The notes: generated by a model from the letters alone, not told the origin. A stretch of 64,000 nucleotides of DNA from Eriocheir sinensis (GCF_024679095.1 NC_066563.1:3239428-3303427), one strand, 5' to 3'. Counted from the first letter of the stretch, positions 13,080 to 54,919 are shown. Numbers and translations: made by a program.

Positions 13080-13123
<44 letters not shown>
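12955..13123. repeat. (GT)n, (GA)n and (CT)n cluster with inverted GA/CT arms
   Basis: (GT)n runs from about 12955 to 12997, (GA)n from 13004 to 13027 and (CT)n from 13083 to 13123. The GA and CT tracts are mutually complementary across a ~55-base spacer and could form a hairpin in single-stranded form. Confidence 0.92.
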
Positions 13124-13125
<2 letters not shown>

Positions 13126-13679
13126 TTCATCTCTTTGTGGCTCTTTAAGCTCCCCTTCTGTCCAATAGTATACTCCTGGCCATATTAAAACATATTTCCC
13201 GGCTATTTTCAGACGTTCTTTTATGAGTGAATGTTGGTGAGAATCATTCTATTTTCTTGGAAGAGTTTTATGGAAATTTTACGATTTCTTCAACTGCAAA
13301 CCGGGTGACGAAGAGGATAAAGGAAAGGAAAGGAGGAAGAGGAAGAGGAAGAGGAGAAGGAGGAGGAGGAAGGGGAGAAGGAGGAGGAGGAGGAGGAGGT
13401 CTTAATGAGGCTACCAGTCTATGGGTCACCTCGACACCAGATTCTTGGAGGTCACCAGCCAGATGTTAAAGGGAATAAGGACAAGGATACTGGGACCAAA
13501 ATCCTTAAATCTTTTTACGTTTCTCTAATTTATCTTTGTTCTTCATTTATCGACATCATCGTTATTACCATCTTGATCTCCTTTCTCTTCTTTGTTTTAG
13601 CGTCTCAGTATTTTCTTCCGTGCTAAGATATAGACCGAGGCAATATATTAACAATGTCTATCTTTTACCTCGCGTCTCA

Positions 13680-13880
13680 CCCTCTTTGATAGACTCTTCC
13701 TGCCTCCCCTCTGCCGACCCGCTCCCCTCCTCTCATCAGTTCATCCCTTCTTCCTTCCTTCCCTCTCTCTTTCCCTCCTTCCCCTTCCTTTCCTCTCATC
13801 AGTCCACCCCTTCTTTTCCTCCTTCCCTTTCTCTTTCTCTCCCTCCTTCCCTCCCTCCCTCCCTCCGTCGCTCCTCACCC
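13680..13880. repeat. pyrimidine-rich block
   Basis: CCTTCC/CCCTCC words on the + strand, with a repeated CTCATCAGTxCAxCCCTTC segment near 13731 and 13796. No gene. Confidence 0.7.
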
Positions 13881-14109
13881 TTACCAAAGCTCATCTGTTA
13901 TGCACGGCTGACACTCCGGGTAAACAGACTAACATCTCCTCCCGGCCCAACAATACCTCTTCTAAGCGTTTGTAAGCTCTTCTCTAACGCCGTACATTCA
14001 TACACGTTACATAATACATGGAAGAATAACTTTTGCTCGTGAATTTCGTGAAAGAATGTATTTTGTATAGAGGGAACAACTTTAGAATCTGCAATTTTTT
14101 TCAGATATT

Positions 14110-14930
14110 AAAGAAGGGATGCTTGAAAAGAGGAATAGAGAAGAAATGTATAGAAGTGAAAAAAAAGGAAGGAAGGAGGAAAGGAAGGAATGAAGGAAGG
14201 AGAAACATAAAGGAGTGAATAAGTAAGAGTAGGAAGCAAAGCAGGCAAGGAGGGAGAGTAAATGTTTGGGAAAGAAGGAGGAAAGAGGAGTAAATTAAGG
14301 GAGGAGGGAAGAAAGGGAAAGAGTAGATGAAAGGAAGGAAAAGGAAGGAAAAAGAAGGAAAAGAGATGTCGGGTTAAAGCAAGGGAGAAGTGAGAGTGAG
14401 AGGAAAGAGTGCAGGAGTGAGTAAGGGAAGGAAGAGAGGAAGGGAGAGGTAAAATATTAAAGGAAAGAAAGAAAGAAAGAAAGAACGAGGAGCAGAGTGA
14501 AGGAACGAAAAGGATGGAAGAAAGAAATGACTGCAGGAGTGAAAGAAGGAAGGAAGGAAAGAAAAAAAAGCAAAGTAGAAAAAAATGAGAAAAGAGAAGG
14601 TTTGCAAGCACAATGAAAGGAAGGAACAGAGGAAGCAGAGGAGAAAGGAGGAAGAAAACAATAGAAAAGAGAAGGCATGAAAGAGCAAAGAAAGGAAGGA
14701 ACAGAGGAAGATGAGGAGAAAGGAAGAAAATAATACAAAAGAGAAAGCATGAATGAGAGGAACAGAGGAAGCAGAGGAGAGAAAGAGAAAGAAAGGCATG
14801 GCATAGGTGTCTGCAAAGAAGAAAATGAGAAAAAAAAGACACGAGACGGCACGAAAAAGCAAAAGAAAGGAATTGGAACACAGGTAGAAGAGGAGTGAAA
14901 GAGAAGGAAAGGGTTGGCATAGGTGTCTCC
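14110..14930. repeat. ~800-bp purine-rich block with short tandem units
   Basis: The + strand is almost only A and G with GGAAGGAA/GAAAGAAA words. Longer echoes of AAAGAGAAGGCATGAAAGAGCAAAGAAAGG-type units occur near 14595, 14665 and 14735. The 292-codon minus frame across it is a Phe/Ser/Leu/Pro string without domains and is not a gene. Confidence 0.8.
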
Positions 14931-14939
14931 CAGCAGCCT

Positions 14940-15290
14940 CCCAGCAGCAGCATCACGTGCCCGCAAAACAACGGAGTGATGAACAATGTCTGACGTCTCT
15001 CTCGCCTGCCGCCCCGACCTAACCCACACTACCACCTCCACTCCGGCTCTCGGCCTTACTTCCCCGCGCGCTGCTGCCCCAAGCCTCGCCGCCCTCACCT
15101 AAAGCAGCGCCCCTTAGGCTCTGGGTTGTGGCTGCGAGCTGTTACAACGCCACTGAGCCGACGTGATGGAGGAGCGATGGTTGATGGTGTGGGGAAGGGG
15201 TGAGGTGTGCCTAACTTAGATTTCTCTTTCTTCTGTCTGCTTGAGTGTCGTTTTTACGCGTTTTCTCGCCTCCTTTCTCTCCTTCTCTTC
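14940..15290. other. GC-rich island between repeat blocks
   Basis: About 14930-15180 is CpG- and GC-rich with no simple repeat and could be a regulatory segment. The minus-strand frame through it has no recognised domain and reads on into the purine block. No gene is called. Confidence 0.3.
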
Positions 15291-15292
15291 CT

Positions 15293-15406
<114 letters not shown>

Positions 15407-15672
15407 TCTCTCATAACTTCTGGAGACATCTGAGCGAAAAATACGAACGAGAAGCCAGCTAAATTATTGCTACGGGTTTCCGGAGAATTAAAAAATGCAC
15501 GAGAAATGGTTAAATTAAAGCCTCGCTCGCTGTGCCGTCAGCCGACAACATACCTCGACACGAAAAAAAAGTGAGGGACCAAAACTATACAACAGAAATA
15601 ACAAAACATGAATGAAACAAACAGTGCAACCATAACTCTCTCCTGAAAATAAAAATAACAAATAACAATAAC

Positions 15673-15675
<3 letters not shown>

Positions 15676-15704
<29 letters not shown>

Positions 15705-15766
15705 CATACACAGACATTCTGAGAGACAGACAGAGAGGGTGAATAAAGAAAAAAATATCAAGAGAG

Positions 15767-15844
<78 letters not shown>
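15676..15844. repeat. (GA)n and (AC)n microsatellites
   Basis: (GA)n runs about 15676-15704 and (AC)n about 15769-15844. A GGTTCCCACA word is directly duplicated just after it (15845-15865). Confidence 0.95.
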
Positions 15845-15847
<3 letters not shown>

Positions 15848-15959
15848 TCCCACAGGTTCCCACAGGACACACTGGACACCTGCCGGACACCCGTGACACA
15901 TGTGCGAGGTGTGGGCACTTAAAGGAGCGGGTGGGGGAAAGGCGTCCATGAGAGACCAG

Positions 15960-16500
15960 GCGGAGGGGTGACGATGGGGCGGAGAGGCAAAGAGGCAGAG
16001 ACACAGAAGCAAAGAATGAAAGACAAAGAGGCTGAGACAGAGAGGTAAAGATTCAAACAAGCAGACACCGAAGCAGAGAGACAAAGAGAAAGGGAGGCAA
16101 AGACGTAGAGAGGCAGAGAAGTGAAGAGGCAGAGGTCGAGGCAGAGAGACAAAGAGATAGAGAGACAGGGAGACAGTAAAGCATAGAGGCAGAGAAGCAG
16201 TGGCCAAGGCAGAGAGATAGAGACAAAGAAAGACAGACGCTTCGAAGAAAAGTGGCCCCGAAGCAAGGATCGAGGCACAGATGATGAGGAAGAGAGGTAA
16301 AGAGACAGAAAAAAATAGTGGCAGAGAGGCAGAAAGACGAAAACACAGAGAAGCAAAGATCGAGGCAGAGAGAAAAGGAGGCAGGGTAGCAAAGGGACAA
16401 AGAGAAACAGAGGCAGGCAAAGAGAAAAGGAGGCAGGGTAGAAAAGGGACAAAGAGGAACAGAGGCAGGCAAAGAGACAGGGGTAAAGAGGCACTGCGGG
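15960..16500. repeat. purine-rich minisatellite (GAGGCAGAGA-type) with a 52-bp duplication
   Basis: Imperfect units of about 8-16 bases built on GAGGCAGAGA and AGACAAAGAG fill the block. Near its right end 16369-16420 is repeated almost exactly at 16421-16472 (period 52). The open frames on both strands are repeat read-throughs. Confidence 0.8.
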
Positions 16501-16615
16501 ACGGTCAGGGGGCAATGGCGGTAGCGGCGGGTGACATCGTGGGACAAACTGGCTCATTAGTGGCCCAGGAAATGTTGGAGTCCCGCAAGGGTGTCGTGCC
16601 TCCCTCTCTGTTCTT

Positions 16616-16970
16616 GTTTTGTCCTCCTCCTCCTCCTCCTCCTCCTCGGTTCTTCCTGCTCCTCCTCCTCTTCCTCCTCCTTCTTCCTGTCGTTATGGCC
16701 GTCCTCTCTACTAGTACTCCTGCTTCTACTTTTACACTCCTCTTCCTCCTCCTCTTTCTCCTCCTCCTCTTCTTGTTCTTCCTCCTCGTTGTTATCCTCA
16801 TCTCCGCCCTTTTCCTCCTCCTCCTCTTCCTCATTCTGCTGTTTCTTTTTCTTCTTTTCTGTCTTTTTTTATTCTTTCCTTCCTTCTTCACCTTCAACTT
16901 CTCCTTCTGTTTTAGTCTGCTTCCTTCTCCTCCTTTTTTCTGTCATTTTTCATCTTTGTTTTCCTGCCTG
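16616..16970. repeat. (CCT)n/(CTT)n pyrimidine block
   Basis: TCCTCCTCC and TTCTTC triplet runs with interruptions. Read-through frames give Ser, Leu or Phe strings and are rejected. Confidence 0.85.
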
Positions 16971-17048
16971 TTTGTCACTGTCTTCCTCTGTGTTTGTGAG
17001 CGTCGTCTCCGTTCCTTTATTTAGTCACCCCTTAAATGGTCTCCTTTG

Positions 17049-19140
<2,092 letters not shown>

Positions 19141-19148
19141 CATGGGAC

Positions 19149-19150
<2 letters not shown>

Positions 19151-19199
<49 letters not shown>

Positions 19200-19265
19200 G
19201 CGTTTGTGACCCAGCTTGTGTGCGGCACAAATCCCCCCCCCCCCCAAAAAAAAAAAAAAAAAAAA
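19151..19265. repeat. (GT)n plus adjoining poly-C/poly-A runs
   Basis: (GT)n runs about 19151-19195. About 40 bases later a run of C is directly followed by a run of about 20 A. Confidence 0.93.
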
Positions 19266-19655
19266 CATTATTACGCGAGATGAGTTTTCTGGGTGAAGGA
19301 AAACTCCCCGGGTGCAGCCCTTTACGTTTACAATGGCGAGGCTTTACGAAAAATATATTTATCCCGAATTAAATTTCTCGCTCCTTCCTGCTTATGACGC
19401 AATACGAGGGAAAGGATAAGACGGAGAAGAATGCCTGTTTACTTCTCTGTCTGTCGGTCTGCATGTATGTCTGCGCGTTTGAATGTCTGTCAGTTTCTTT
19501 GTATGTTAATGTCTGTGTCTGCTTATTTTCTTCTTCGTCTGCCTTCTTCTATACCGCTGTTCATCATTTTGTCGATCTGTTTGCCTGAATATCTACTTGT
19601 CATTATGTTTCTGGCAATAAATCTTCGTCTTTTTCACGTGTTTTTGCGCCTATAT

Positions 19656-20037
<382 letters not shown>

Positions 20038-20124
20038 AGGGGGGGAAGGCTCCACTCACACAGCTCATATAAACAGAGTAACGTTACAAAGTCCACTGTA
20101 ATGCAAACTCCCTTGATATCTTTT

Positions 20125-20470
20125 ATGGCTATTTCTGAATTTGTGAACTGCACGGCTTCATCCCTCCCACTGCCTCGCTGCACAAGACTATATTGACGCT
20201 CATGCCATGTGGAGCAACTCATTGAGGCAGAAGTTAACCGGTATCGCCACCCCTTTGACCCTTTCGCTTGTAAAATCTGGAACAGCAAACATTATACTTT
20301 ATTATCAAGCTTCTTCCTAACTTAATTTATCTCAGCAGGGGAGGACAAGACACTTCTTACCCTCATCAGACTCTTTTTTGTGTTTATTTTTTGTTAGGTT
20401 ATAAGTCTGCCTATCGAAGCGTAAGAAGGACCTCATGTTTGTGAAATTGGTTATGGATATCTAGGCTTCG
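20125..20470 (+). mobile_element. decayed 3' end of the same non-LTR retrotransposon family
   Basis: Translation of 20130-20190 gives SEFVNCTASSLPLPRCTRLY, and 20230-20285 gives a VNRYRHPF...KIWNS segment. These align by eye with the SELANC...PRCTRLS and VNQHLYSF...KLWNN segments at 36865-37115. Stops and a frame change separate them. The tail is less well conserved than in the 22.1 and 36.9 kb copies. Confidence 0.7.
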
Positions 20471-20639
20471 TGATATCAAAATCAAATCAAATGGAGCACA
20501 ATGGGAAAGGAGAGATTTGCGAGGGGAAGGAGAGAAAGGAGAGTTTTATAGCTTACCCTGTTTCTTTCCCCTCCCCAAAAGCTTCCTCTCCAAATACTCG
20601 TGCGTGGTAGCTTGATCTCGTTTTCGCGGAAAGATAACA

Positions 20640-20867
20640 GGAAGGAGGAAGGAAGAGGCGGAGGGGTGAAGGAAACGAAGAGGGGAACTGAAAGGGAAGG
20701 GAAGCAAGGGAAGGAAGGCAAGGGAAGGGAAGCAAGGGAAGGGGAGGAAGGGAAGGGGAGGAGGGGAAGGGGGAGGGAGATCACTATGCTGTGAGACCCA
20801 GAAATTGGCGGGGTTGGGACTGAAAGACATTTGGGACCATCACTCTGGCGAACACATAAATACAAAA

Positions 20868-20943
<76 letters not shown>
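20640..20943. repeat. purine-rich minisatellite and (GT)n tract
   Basis: 20640-20790 is built of AAGGGAAGCAAGGGAAGG-type units. An uninterrupted (GT)n runs about 20868-20943. Confidence 0.92.
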
Positions 20944-20944
<1 letters not shown>

Positions 20945-21302
20945 ATATAATTCACCCATTCATCTATTAGTCGAAAATTTCAAGACAAAGAGCCGTGAAC
21001 CATTAATGTTAAGAATGGTGGATGAACAATAAGCTTGGATACCCTTGGGACACACGGTTTGTCATCTGAATTGGCATGAGGCAGCAGAGGGAGAGAGGGA
21101 GGGAGGGAGGGAGGGAGGGGGGAGGCAGCTGCTGTTGGCCAGGAGACGTGCCAGGGGAGGGTCGCCCCGCCAGGCCAGGGCGTGAGATAGAGCAGTCAGG
21201 GTCGGCGTTGAGCCCAAGTGTCTATCTTAGCTGAAATAAAAGCCAAAGCGAGTCTCCGGTCAACCATCTGAATCACCCTAATCGCTACTCAAGTTACGGC
21301 AG

Positions 21303-21546
21303 CCAATCGTCTCGGTATTTCCCCTGCCCTGGGACCAATCAGCGGCCCCTTGGGAGTGCCCACTGAAGAAGCTCCGCCTTCCGCCATGGCACTGGGCACC
21401 CTACTGGTCCCTCGTGCCCGCCGCCCCGCCCTATTGGCCCTTCCCGTGGCAGGGGAGGCGCCGGGTTCAGGAAGGCGTGAGAATGTGTCCAAGAAGCAGT
21501 GCCAACTATTAATCAGTTTAAGGCCAAACCTTGAGTGCCTCAGACG
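21303..21546 (+). promoter_or_regulatory. TATA-less promoter: CCAAT boxes, initiator and DPE
   Basis: CCAAT occurs at 21303-21307 and 21335-21339, and inverted (ATTGG) at 21433-21437, in a locally GC-rich stretch. TCAGTT at 21513-21518 fits the arthropod initiator TCAKTY. Taking its A (21515) as +1, positions +28 to +34 read AGACGTG (21542-21548), which fits the RGWYV downstream promoter element at the exact spacing known from Drosophila. No TATA box is seen. The first ATG after +1 is at 21654. The motifs and spacing are seen in the sequence; activity is inferred. A second TCAGT lies at 21584-21588. Confidence 0.6.
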
Positions 21547-21653
21547 TGGCTCCTGAGTGCCAGGCGCAGCCCGGGGCCAGTGATCAGTGCCGACTCGGAC
21601 CTACCCTGCACCTCCTGACGACTCATAACCCTGCCACTTGAGAACAACCGGGA

Positions 21654-21667
<14 letters not shown>
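21515..21667 (+). CDS. proposed first exon of the Dmrt gene (5' UTR plus Met-Asp-Glu-Thr)
   Basis: If transcription starts at the initiator A (21515), the 5' UTR is 139 bases with no ATG. The first ATG, at 21654-21656, has purine at -3 and G at +4. Fourteen coding bases (Met-Asp-Glu-Thr plus AG) precede a GT at 21668 (AAG|GTAGTG). The phase-2 end fits the exon starting at 39166: its first base G completes an Arg codon and the next codon is the ATG at 39167. The intron would be about 17.5 kb. The phase match alone has a one-in-three chance, so the link rests mainly on promoter plus start plus phase together. The alternatives are that this exon belongs to another transcript, or that the Dmrt gene starts near 39.1 kb. 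Confidence 0.5.
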
Positions 21668-49090
<27,423 letters not shown>

Positions 49091-50208
49091 GGATTCACGA
49101 GGGTGGCAGTGGCGTGGAACACAGACACAAACCCACCAAGACCCCCATGCGGCCTCCTGTCGGTCTGCCAAGGACGACCCACAGAGAGGACCGGCTGGGT
49201 GCAATGAAGGAGTGGGATAAATAGGCGCATCTTCGGGCAGAATGAGACGAGCCTCGGGGAGGACACGGTAACTAGGGACGATGGGACGACTCACTCCTGG
49301 GGCCGTCCATGCAGCTGCGCCATCATGCAATTAAGTTTTTTTTTTCTCCTTTTGCGGCAGCGGCGGCCACACGAGGCCCAGTCAGTGGCGTATTAGGTGC
49401 TTCCGCTCCCTCCCATTTCCTCCCGTCTCCAAGGCCTGCCTTCATCTCTGCTGGCCCTGATTTTTTTACTACAATTTTACGTTTCCTATATTATTTTAGG
49501 ATGCGTTTATTTTCTTCTCAAACAGTTATTTTCTGTTGCTTCTGTCTTTTTTGCTGCCACTTCCTCCAAATCGTTTCTTCACGTCCACGTCTTGATTTCT
49601 TTTCACCAGATCACACTTGCCCAGTATTTTCAGGATAGCTTAGGTCCTTCTCTTCAACACAGATTTCTTTAGGACTGTCTCAAAGTCCCCTTTCAAATTT
49701 CACGTTTTATTTTTCCATTTTAATTCGCCATTTCTTAATTTCCTATTCCCTCTCTTTCTTCCCTCCTCTTCATCACCCCAAGTCAGTGGAAGTCATGAAA
49801 TTTTAAAACCAACATCAGTTCTGGGTCAAGGAAGCGCCACGTGGCCTTCAGTTTACCCAAGTGGCCGACCAAAGAAATAGTACTTAAGTTTTAGGGCATT
49901 TTTTGTGACCAGTTAATTGAGTAACTCCTAAAAAGCTAATAAGCATAATGAAAACGGGAAGCTCTCAATTTTGACTAGTTATAGGACAGTGTGACGAAAT
50001 GTAGGTTATCAAATGTATTTAAGAGACGTATCAAGGTATCCATAGGAATAAATATACCAATTAGCGTTTGACTTTATTATAGCAGTAGAAGTGGCGCTTT
50101 ACTGTGCAATGTTACCTGTAGGCGTCACTTGTAAGTTCAGATTTTTATTTCATTATTTTTGTGTCTCCGCTGTTAATTGAACGCAGGCGTCACTCATGTG
50201 TCGAATAG

Positions 50209-50240
<32 letters not shown>

Positions 50241-50352
50241 CAATGTTTTGACGAGGCTTAGGGAAGAGAAGCATGTGGCTGCGTATTATTGTTTTATACT
50301 TGTTATGATGACCCAACTCGAGTCTTGAGGCCGAGTTGGCGACGACAATAAA
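49091..50352 (+). terminator. Dmrt 3' UTR with candidate poly(A) signals
   Basis: No AATAAA occurs from the stop codon to 50046. AATAAA is present at 50047-50052 and again at 50347-50352. A 3' UTR of about 1.0 or 1.3 kb is therefore predicted. The stretch has no other recognisable gene; a short (GT)n is at about 50211-50239. Confidence 0.5.
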
Positions 50353-50479
50353 CTGTTCCTCAGTGACTGTGCGTGTTACTGACCGGAACACGGGACGGGG
50401 ATGACCTCTGCAAGGGAGAGGCACCGAAAATCAAGTAATGGAAAACAATGAATACAAACAAACATCAAGACTGCTCAAG

Positions 50480-50690
50480 TTCGTCGCTGTTCTGTTCAAC
50501 TCACTGATGCAAGAGTTAACTGGTATCTTCACTCTTCCGTCCCCTTCTCACGTAAAGCAACTTCCTTCCACTGTATATTCTCATTCTTATGGCAAACTAT
50601 TTCAAGAGTAAGGCATCAACACCTCTACACACCTTTGGAGGGTACATGTTTTACTTTCACTATAACAGCGGCATGTTATGAGCATCTCTT
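50480..50690 (+). mobile_element. strongly decayed retrotransposon 3' fragment
   Basis: CACTGATGCAAGAGTTAACTGGTATC...CACTCTTCCGTCCCC and the following TTCCACTGTATATT, TTTCAAGAGTAAGGCATCAACACCTC align by eye with the DARVN...SFKRRVSRHL-coding and following part of the 36.9 kb copy. Frameshifts and substitutions are frequent. Confidence 0.6.
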
Positions 50691-50699
50691 TATCGGTAC

Positions 50700-51300
50700 T
50701 CCTTGATCTGCATTTCCTTGCTGTATAAAAACACCAATATTATCAAGCACATGGCAACTGCTCCTCGTTCATTCAACCTTCCTTCCTTCCGTCCCCCTGC
50801 TCCTCGTCCCTTCCACCTTCTTTCCGCCCGTCCTTCCTCCCTCTCTCGCGACACCTCCACGTGATAACTTATGAGTGTAACGGCAGCAAGGCGTTGGAGG
50901 TAGTACAAGTTGGTCCTATTAGCGTTACAATGTACACTTCCTCCCCACTCATTACTGGAGACACTTCCCCCTTACGCCTAACACTCCGGAACCCGCCGCC
51001 CCTCACTCAACCCAACGCCACATGCAAACAAGGGCCAAAATCTGCTTCTCTTGTGTCAATCAGTTACGTCTTCGTGGGTCTTTTAAGTTATCTCGGTGAC
51101 TCTTCTGCTACACCTGGGGGAGGAAAGGCTCGACCCACGCCCTTCTTGTACGGTATTTTAAGCCTCACTCTAAGGGGGCTTGAGGGTGCAAATGGTTAAG
51201 CGTTTCAGCCAATGGTTGTGTCGCTTGGAGAACAGAGGAGGCAAAGATCCAGATGTATGAAGGTCGGATGTCAACGCGTGGATGACAGTCCTAAGCTCCA
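50700..51300. other. intergenic segment without recognised gene
   Basis: A pyrimidine-rich patch (50760-50850) and otherwise ordinary sequence. The 112-codon frame at 50861-51199 matches no family I know. Confidence 0.4.
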
Positions 51301-51303
<3 letters not shown>

Positions 51304-51377
<74 letters not shown>

Positions 51378-52746
51378 AGGTAACATATAATACCATCATT
51401 AGTCTTGATAGCGTAAATCTTCCTCTCTTCCTCCCATCCTTCTCTCTATCTTTCCTTTCTTCTTTCCTTCCTCGTTTCTTCCTATCTTTTCTCCCTTCAG
51501 AGCTTTCAAGGCCGTTCATGAAGCCTGCAGGAGCGGTGGCCGGCGTGGGCGACAAGAACACGGAGGAATGGGAACAGTGTAGAGATGGTGACGTGTGGGA
51601 GGAATGGAGAGAGAAGGATAAAGGATAAAGTGGCCCTAATCCTCTCCTTTTAGGCGCACGAGTGTATGCATTTCCACTAAACTCAAACTGTTTTATCAAT
51701 GTCTCTATTTGACCTCCCTGCTCTCTCTTGTTTTCAACGCTTCCTCCCTCCCTCCTTCCCTCCCTACATCAACTCCCTTATTTTCCACCAGCCACCATCA
51801 ACTTCCATCTTTTTCTCTCCCTTAACCATCCCTCTCTGCCCTCTCACCTCATCACCTAACCTCTGTAACCTTCTCTTCACCTTATCCCCTCGTGTTTCTC
51901 CTTTTCCTCATCCCCTCCTTGTCTCCCTCTCCTCGCACCCTCCTCTTCTCAGTCTCCCTCACACCTCGAAACTTTAAGGTGTAGAACTTCACCCCTTCTT
52001 CAGGCAGACGAAGCGTGAAGCAGAAGGAATGTGCAGACAGCGAGGAAGGATAGATGGAAGGAGGACGAAGAGGAAGAGGAGGCGGACAGGAGAAATGGCA
52101 CAAGGAGACGTGAGAGGAACAAGGGGACGAGAGACAGTGGACTTAAATGTATTAAAGAGAAAGTAGACAGGGAAATAAACTGAAAAAATGCTATAAATAA
52201 GAATAAATATGAAAAGGAAAAAAAAGCATAAGGAAAAGATGACTGAGGACAAAGAGGAGAAAGAAGACGAGGAAGACTAATAAGAAGAGGGAAGCTAAGG
52301 AAAACAGGATGGGACTTAAAGGAAAAACAAAAAGAAAAGAAGGGAAAGAAAATGGACAAAGGGTAGGAGCAGAGGGAAGAGGAGAAAACAAAAACAAAAC
52401 AAAAGAGAAATGAAAAGAGAATAAAAAAAAGAAAAAAAAGAGGATGAGGAGGAGTAGGGACAAGAAAATAAAAGAGGAAATATAATGAAGAACTAAATAT
52501 ACAACAATGAATTAAGAGGGCGATAAGAGAAAGGAAAAGAGATCAATCGGAAAAATAACAGTGAACGAGGAAGATAAAAAAGATTAATTAGTAAACAAAA
52601 ATAAAAAGATGAAAAGACAAAAGAGGTAACAGAGAGAAGGGATGAACGAAAGGGGAACGAAAAATGAAAAAAAAAAGGGGGGGGGGGAGTCTAGGGAATA
52701 TAATATAAACAGTCGAAACAATTTGAAACATTGCGTAGGAAGTGAA

Positions 52747-52777
<31 letters not shown>

Positions 52778-53740
52778 GGGAAACAGGAAGTCACAGTGAG
52801 AGAATGTGAAGAGGGAGAGGAGGGTTGCGGAAGGGAGGAGGCAGGGAGAGGTCAGGAGTGGAGTGGAGGGGAGAAAGTGGAGTAGGTGTACAGGGGTAGG
52901 AGGAGACACGGAAACGGTAGTCGACGAAAAAAACAAACAGAAAAAGCAAACAGAGAAAACTCACCCCTTTCGTTGACAATACCAACAACAATAACAACAA
53001 CAACAATAACTACAATAAAGCCACCTAAAAAAATAACAGTAATCATGGGTACTTACATAATCAGTCCAGGTGATCATCTGAAAAGAATAAGGATGACATT
53101 TGAAAAGGGAACCCACACCTCAATAAAAGGGAAACAGATGAATGAATGAATGAAAGATGGAACCCGTAAAAAAATTAAAAAAAAAGTCCTGAAGTAACAA
53201 AGAATTAGCGGTTTATACATTTAATAACCTACCAAAACATAAGCTGTCCATGCATTTATTCATCCATACATATAATCATATATACATACAGAAAAACAAA
53301 AATCGAAAATACATGACAGCCAGAATAAAAAGGAAGAGCAAAAGAAATGAAGAAAGAAAATAAGGATGGAAGAGAGGAATGAAATAAGGAAGGAAGGAAG
53401 GAGAGAGAAAGATAAAGAAAGGATGAAACACGAATAGAGAAGATAAAGAGAACAGATATATGGAGAGGAGAGGGAGAGGGAGTGAGAAGGAAGGAAGGAA
53501 GGAGGGGGAAAGGAAAGAGGGTGAGAGGAAGTAAGTAAGTAAGGAAGGAAGGATGGAGGAATAGAAAGGAAAGGGAGAGAAAGAGAAGAGGGAGGGAAAA
53601 GGAGAGTGTGAGAAGGAAGGAAGAAAGGAAAGTTGGTGGGAGGAAGGAAAGAAAAAAGGAAGGAAGGAAAGAGAGACAGTGAGAGTGAGGGAGAGGAGGA
53701 GAGGCAGTGTGAGAGGGAGGTAAGGAGGGTCAGCACCTGG
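51304..53740. repeat. (GA)n, then a pyrimidine block, then a long purine block
   Basis: (GA)n covers 51304-51373. 51415-51980 is C/T-rich apart from a mixed-sequence stretch at 51500-51690. From 52020 to about 53740 the + strand is A/G-rich with GGAAGGAAGG words, broken by an A-rich mixed stretch at 52930-53280. All long frames on either strand are compositional. Confidence 0.8.
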
Positions 53741-53749
53741 AGAAGGAGA

Positions 53750-54450
53750 GAGTTACCTCGTCTGTTGACACCTCATACATCACTGCCAAGCTCGTCTCCT
53801 TATCTCCACTCCCTCCCAGAGCGTCCTCCACTTGCCTCCACCTCCTACGCCTGCCTCACGTCTATTCTACCTGCCTTTACTTAAATTATTGGCTCCTTTT
53901 CCGTCTTTTATTTCTTTTACCTGTGTGCATTCTAGTTTTTCTTCCCGTGTTTCCTCTCTATTAATCTTTTGACACCTTCACGTACAGTTTATCTTCGCCC
54001 GGTCTCCTTCATGTAAGACTTTTTCAACCGAATCGCGCATAATTATTTCGTTTCACACTATTAAATCCGTACGCAGTGGTTTGTTGTTTTTGACAGTTTT
54101 TTCGACATATTAGGTTATTGTGGTCAGTTGTTGGTATTCAATACGAAATTCACTTTGAACTCTTGGTTATTTAGGTTCGTATGTTGTGGTTCTCCTGGTT
54201 GCTCTTCAGTCTCAATTTGGTTTCCGATTTTTTTTTACATCATTACATTTGTTTCCTAAAACCGTGTGTCTCCTCTTCCTCCATTTATTTCTCTGCATAC
54301 AGATAAAGTAATAGCGTAGGATATATTTATACCTTCAAGTAGAATTAATCAGCAAATGTTAAGTTGATTTCATGTGATATGCTCGCCAGTATGTACCCAC
54401 CAACCAAATTAACACGCAGATCATTAGAAAATAAACAATAGCTTTAAAAA
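53750..54450. other. intergenic segment without recognised gene
   Basis: Ordinary mixed-sequence DNA, AT-rich from 53880 on. No repeat, exon or RNA gene is recognised. Confidence 0.45.
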
Positions 54451-54456
54451 AAATAT

Positions 54457-54530
54457 TGTCGAAATTTAAGTTGACTCTCGACGTTTACTTTGACATTATT
54501 CCATTTCCTTACGTCAACTTAATGTCGACA
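54457..54530. other. inverted repeat with 18-19-base arms
   Basis: TGTCGAAATTTAAGTTGAC (54457-54475) pairs with GTCAACTTAATGTCGACA (54513-54530) with one bulge and one mismatch around a 37-base loop. The loop is itself AT-rich. It could be the ends of a tiny foldback element or a structured site. Confidence 0.6.
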
Positions 54531-54729
54531 GTAGTGTTTGTCCTGCTGTGAATACTGACTGGGATGATGCTTACCGATCGCCGACCAGACCGTACTTGGC
54601 GTGTTTAGTAGTCACAGGGAAGGTGTGTCAAGGAGTGGTGAGGACTACAGGGGACTGAAGGTGTGTTTCAAGCCATTACCGCACCTCGTCCTCACCTGTC
54701 TTGTGCCCTCGTTTGTAACCCAAAACAGG

Positions 54730-54913
<184 letters not shown>

Positions 54914-54919
54914 CATTGC

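Noticed and set aside
14108..14986. Long minus-strand open frame (292 codons)
   Set aside because: It lies over a purine-rich block; the product is a Phe/Ser/Leu/Pro string with no domain, and equally long frames exist in other registers.
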